Assembly: GCA_034430425.1 (NCBI GenBank)
Contig: DAOUEK010000032.1
Location: 25,097 to 89,096, forward strand
DNA: 64,000 nucleotides
Direction: 5' to 3'
Source of the DNA: WVZH01 sp034430425
GTDB taxonomy: Bacteria > Chloroflexota > Anaerolineae > Anaerolineales > E44-bin32
Every line of letters starts with the position of its first letter. The first letter of the stretch is position 1. This document shows positions 62,160 to 64,000 of this stretch, in pieces. The notes beneath the pieces were generated by a model. That model was not told the DNA's origin. It was given only the letters and a program-made list of their open reading frames with translations, and ran no database searches. Both the position numbers and the translations under genes were made by a program.

Positions 62160-62553
62160 AAAAGGGAGTGCTGAGATCAGGTCCTTCGAAATCGTCGTCG
62201 AAATCGAAATCATCGAAATCAACGTCGAGTTCGATCTCGATGTCGGTTTCTTCCAAACGGACCCAAAGCAGGAGCATGTCCCCTTCTTGCTGCTCCATCC
62301 AACGGACGGCAATGATGCTGGCCTGGTCGGTCAGACCTTCTTCATCGCGAAATTCGAGGTAGATGGGTTCGCCGGCGTGCCAGGCGCGGTAGCAGCGTTC
62401 GACTAAAGCCGGCCCATTGAAAGCACGCACCCGACACATTGCCACGCGCGAGGGAAGCGGACTCTCGATTAGGCTGTGCAGCCAGGGGTCTGATACCAAC
62501 TCGAATGTAGGTGTGGGCCCTTCAACGATGGTGATTTTTTCGGGTTCTGTCAT
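62158..62553 (-). CDS. Conserved hypothetical protein with highly acidic C-terminal tail
   Basis: 131 residues from ATG 62553. The body (TPTFELVSDPWLHSLIESPL, RVRAFNGPALVERCYRAWHAGEPIYLEFRD) looks like a compact alpha/beta domain. It ends in a strongly acidic Asp/Phe tail (DVDFDDFDFDDDFEGPD). I do not recognise a family. There is no signal peptide, so it is cytosolic. The ribosome site is weak. An upstream ATG 15 codons earlier is possible. The acidic tail may mediate protein binding or mimic nucleic acid. Confidence 0.7.
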   Translation of the reverse strand: MTEPEKITIVEGPTPTFELVSDPWLHSLIESPLPSRVAMCRVRAFNGPALVERCYRAWHAGEPIYLEFRDEEGLTDQASIIAVRWMEQQEGDMLLLWVRLEETDIEIELDVDFDDFDFDDDFEGPDLSTPF

Positions 62554-62784
62554 CTCTACAGGAAACCATTTGAATATATTTTCAATAAATCTTACCACGG
62601 ATTATGCACGTGTCAGGAAGTCGAAAGTCCTATGATTTTACGATGAAAAAATGTTTTCTGCGACATAAAACACTGCCATCATTTACAGTACATTCGGGCG
62701 GATGTGGAATCAAATCAGCTTCCACTCAGGCAGATTGAAATGCAGCTGTGACAATCCGATCTGTATCCAAACAATAGGAGAAAA

Positions 62785-63585
62785 TCATTCTTCAACACGC
62801 ACGGAAGCACGCACCGCAGCACAACATGGACAGCCTTCGCGATCACACAACAAAGCACGCGGGTCTTCGTGGATCCAGCCCACAGCATTGTTGATCATAT
62901 CCCGGAGTGGAATAGCTTCGATCGTCAATTCCCCCAATTGGGTGGTGCGATGGACGCTCTCCAGCCGCGAGGCGATCGCCTGAAAACCAGCGGAACAACC
63001 CGGGAAATTCAGGCATTCGACCACACTGCCGGGCGTCAATGCCCAACGTACGAATTGACGTCGGCCGGCCTTCAATTCGGCGTAATGTAAACTGACATTG
63101 GCCGTGTGATCGACACCCAGCAGGACTACGTCAGCGTCGTAGTCCGCCAGCCAGGCGATGGGCGCCCAGGGTTCATCGATAGACTGCGCTTGCAGGGCTT
63201 CATCGGCATTAACGCCCACAAAGGAAAGCAGGGGATGATCCGATCGCAACGCACCCTGATGCTGGCGCAATACTTCCGGAATACTGTCCGGTCCGTCATC
63301 CGCAGGCAAATCGAGGCTGTAAATTTCGGCTGTCAAATTCTGCTCGTCAGCCTGTCCATAATCCACAGCATTATCCGCAGGCCCCACACCCGGTGTGACC
63401 TGCGACCGCAGTGTAAATGCGGGTGTGATTACTGCATCGCAGGTCGACAGCAGCGCACCGACGACCGTTTCCGCCCCGCCGGGAATCGGCGGCAACGAGG
63501 CTAAAGACGCATGCAGGAGCACTTGACTGTGCGAGCCAAGTTCCACATGGCGTAAGGCGTGGATCAAATCACGATAGGAGGGCAT
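62785..63585 (-). CDS. AAC(3)-family N-acetyltransferase
   Basis: 266 residues of the aminoglycoside 3-N-acetyltransferase fold: HVELGSHSQVLLHASLASL, GGAETVVGALL, TPAFTLRSQ, HQGALRSDHPLLSFVGV and VVLLGVDHTANVSLHYAE. Chromosomal members often acetylate substrates other than antibiotics. The C-terminus carries an unusual CDREGCPCCAAVR cysteine cluster that may bind metal. The start lies upstream of a gap with no obvious promoter. Antibiotic resistance should not be assumed. Confidence 0.88.
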   Translation of the reverse strand: MPSYRDLIHALRHVELGSHSQVLLHASLASLPPIPGGAETVVGALLSTCDAVITPAFTLRSQVTPGVGPADNAVDYGQADEQNLTAEIYSLDLPADDGPDSIPEVLRQHQGALRSDHPLLSFVGVNADEALQAQSIDEPWAPIAWLADYDADVVLLGVDHTANVSLHYAELKAGRRQFVRWALTPGSVVECLNFPGCSAGFQAIASRLESVHRTTQLGELTIEAIPLRDMINNAVGWIHEDPRALLCDREGCPCCAAVRASVRVEE

Positions 63586-63755
63586 CAGGCAATAAACATC
63601 CCGCAGCTATAATCGATTCCATTTTCATCAACATCCCACCGCTGGAAATTCGGAAGCTCAATTCACGGCCAACTGAGTCTCTGCCCTGTCCAGGCAATCC
63701 AATGATATGCTCGAATCGGATTCGCGGCCACGTACCACGCCGCGCAGTCCGGCAA

Positions 63756-64000
63756 TCACTCCACGCAGGCTGCAATCCCGTCGCCCACCTTCTTGGCGTT
63801 GAGCTCCATTCCCAGGTATGCCGAAGGGTCGATGGTGTTTTTAATCTCCAACTCGTTCTTGAAGTTGCCCTCCCCATCGTCCTTCACGATGGAGAAATGC
63901 AGATGGATGCCGGTAGGATTGTTGGGATCGGCCGAGTAATTGCCTTGATACCCGAGCAGGGTTCCCGCCCTGACAAATTGGTCGGACGTGCCGGGAGGAA
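63756..64000 (-). CDS. M23-family metallopeptidase, C-terminal end, 5' part outside window
   Basis: The frame enters from the window edge and stops at 63756. The visible 81 residues include VRAGTLLGYQGNYSADPNN and GIHLHFSIVKDDG, with the HxH zinc motif of LytM/M23 peptidases and the typical G-T-G-x-x-H-L-H-F layout. M23 enzymes cut cross-links in peptidoglycan and are usually exported. The domain organisation upstream cannot be seen. It reads a different frame from a longer overlapping open frame that has no protein character. Confidence 0.85.
   Translation of the reverse strand, partial: PPGTSDQFVRAGTLLGYQGNYSADPNNPTGIHLHFSIVKDDGEGNFKNELEIKNTIDPSAYLGMELNAKKVGDGIAACVE

Noticed and set aside
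62785..63585. Acquired aminoglycoside resistance gene
   Set aside because: Only the fold matches. There is no mobile context, and chromosomal AAC(3)-like proteins are common without resistance.
63569..63877. 102-codon minus-strand frame near the window end
   Set aside because: It overlaps the M23 peptidase in another frame and also the start of the acetyltransferase gene; its composition is Arg/Trp/Thr-rich shadow sequence.

Overview
The window reads like chromosomal DNA of a member of the Chloroflexota, most likely Anaerolineae-like. This is inferred from gene content and protein style: a System I cytochrome c operon with zinc-ribbon accessory proteins, lipoproteins with an LASLAC lipobox, a bactofilin, an M2-like peptidase, and frequent GTG/TTG starts with GGAGG-type ribosome sites. 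No rRNA gene is present to confirm it. Gene density is high. I saw no insertion sequence, CRISPR array or phage segment.

Layout. 1-2.5 kb: the end of a universal stress protein and a two-subunit class I fumarase (+). 2.5-11.7 kb (-): a complete System I cytochrome c maturation operon in transcription order ccmE, ccmF, ccmH, ccmG, a zinc-ribbon protein, a lipoprotein, ccmA, ccmB, ccmC and a 59-residue ccmD-like gene. 12-18 kb: RNase D, a beta-CASP nuclease, tRNA-Ser(CGA), oligoendopeptidase F, YchF and tRNA-Leu(CAA). 18-30 kb: two tandem membrane-anchored proteins, a thioesterase, a probable selenoprotein of the glycine/proline reductase B family (in-frame UGA with a hairpin behind it), bactofilin, P1 peptidase, adenosine-specific kinase, DUF72 protein, CoaBC, two paralogous lipoproteins and an M2-like peptidase.

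29.6-38.9 kb (+) is the most unusual part: a sulfotransferase-like gene, a 66-residue membrane protein and a type I phosphodiesterase, followed by three tandem copies of a ~2.15 kb unit. Each unit is a five-helix membrane protein plus a Tat-exported sulfatase-fold enzyme. All three enzymes carry Thr where sulfatases need Cys or Ser, so they are unlikely to be formylglycine sulfatases. A transferase or phosphodiesterase acting on an envelope polymer is more likely.

39-53.5 kb: an MFS carrier with a large soluble insertion, an EamA carrier, the pantothenate/CoA genes panB-panE-panC-coaX, a YbaK-type deacylase, a CPBP protease, deoC, hydrolases, a beta-propeller protein, a PGI/PMI sugar isomerase and rsmI. 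53.8-62.1 kb: a methionine/folate block. A SAM-I riboswitch with terminator precedes metH, followed by a methyltransferase-MTHFR fusion and a pterin dehydratase. A structured leader with a Met-rich mini-ORF and terminator then precedes metG. The window ends with a conserved acidic protein, an AAC(3)-family acetyltransferase and the C-terminal part of an M23 peptidase.
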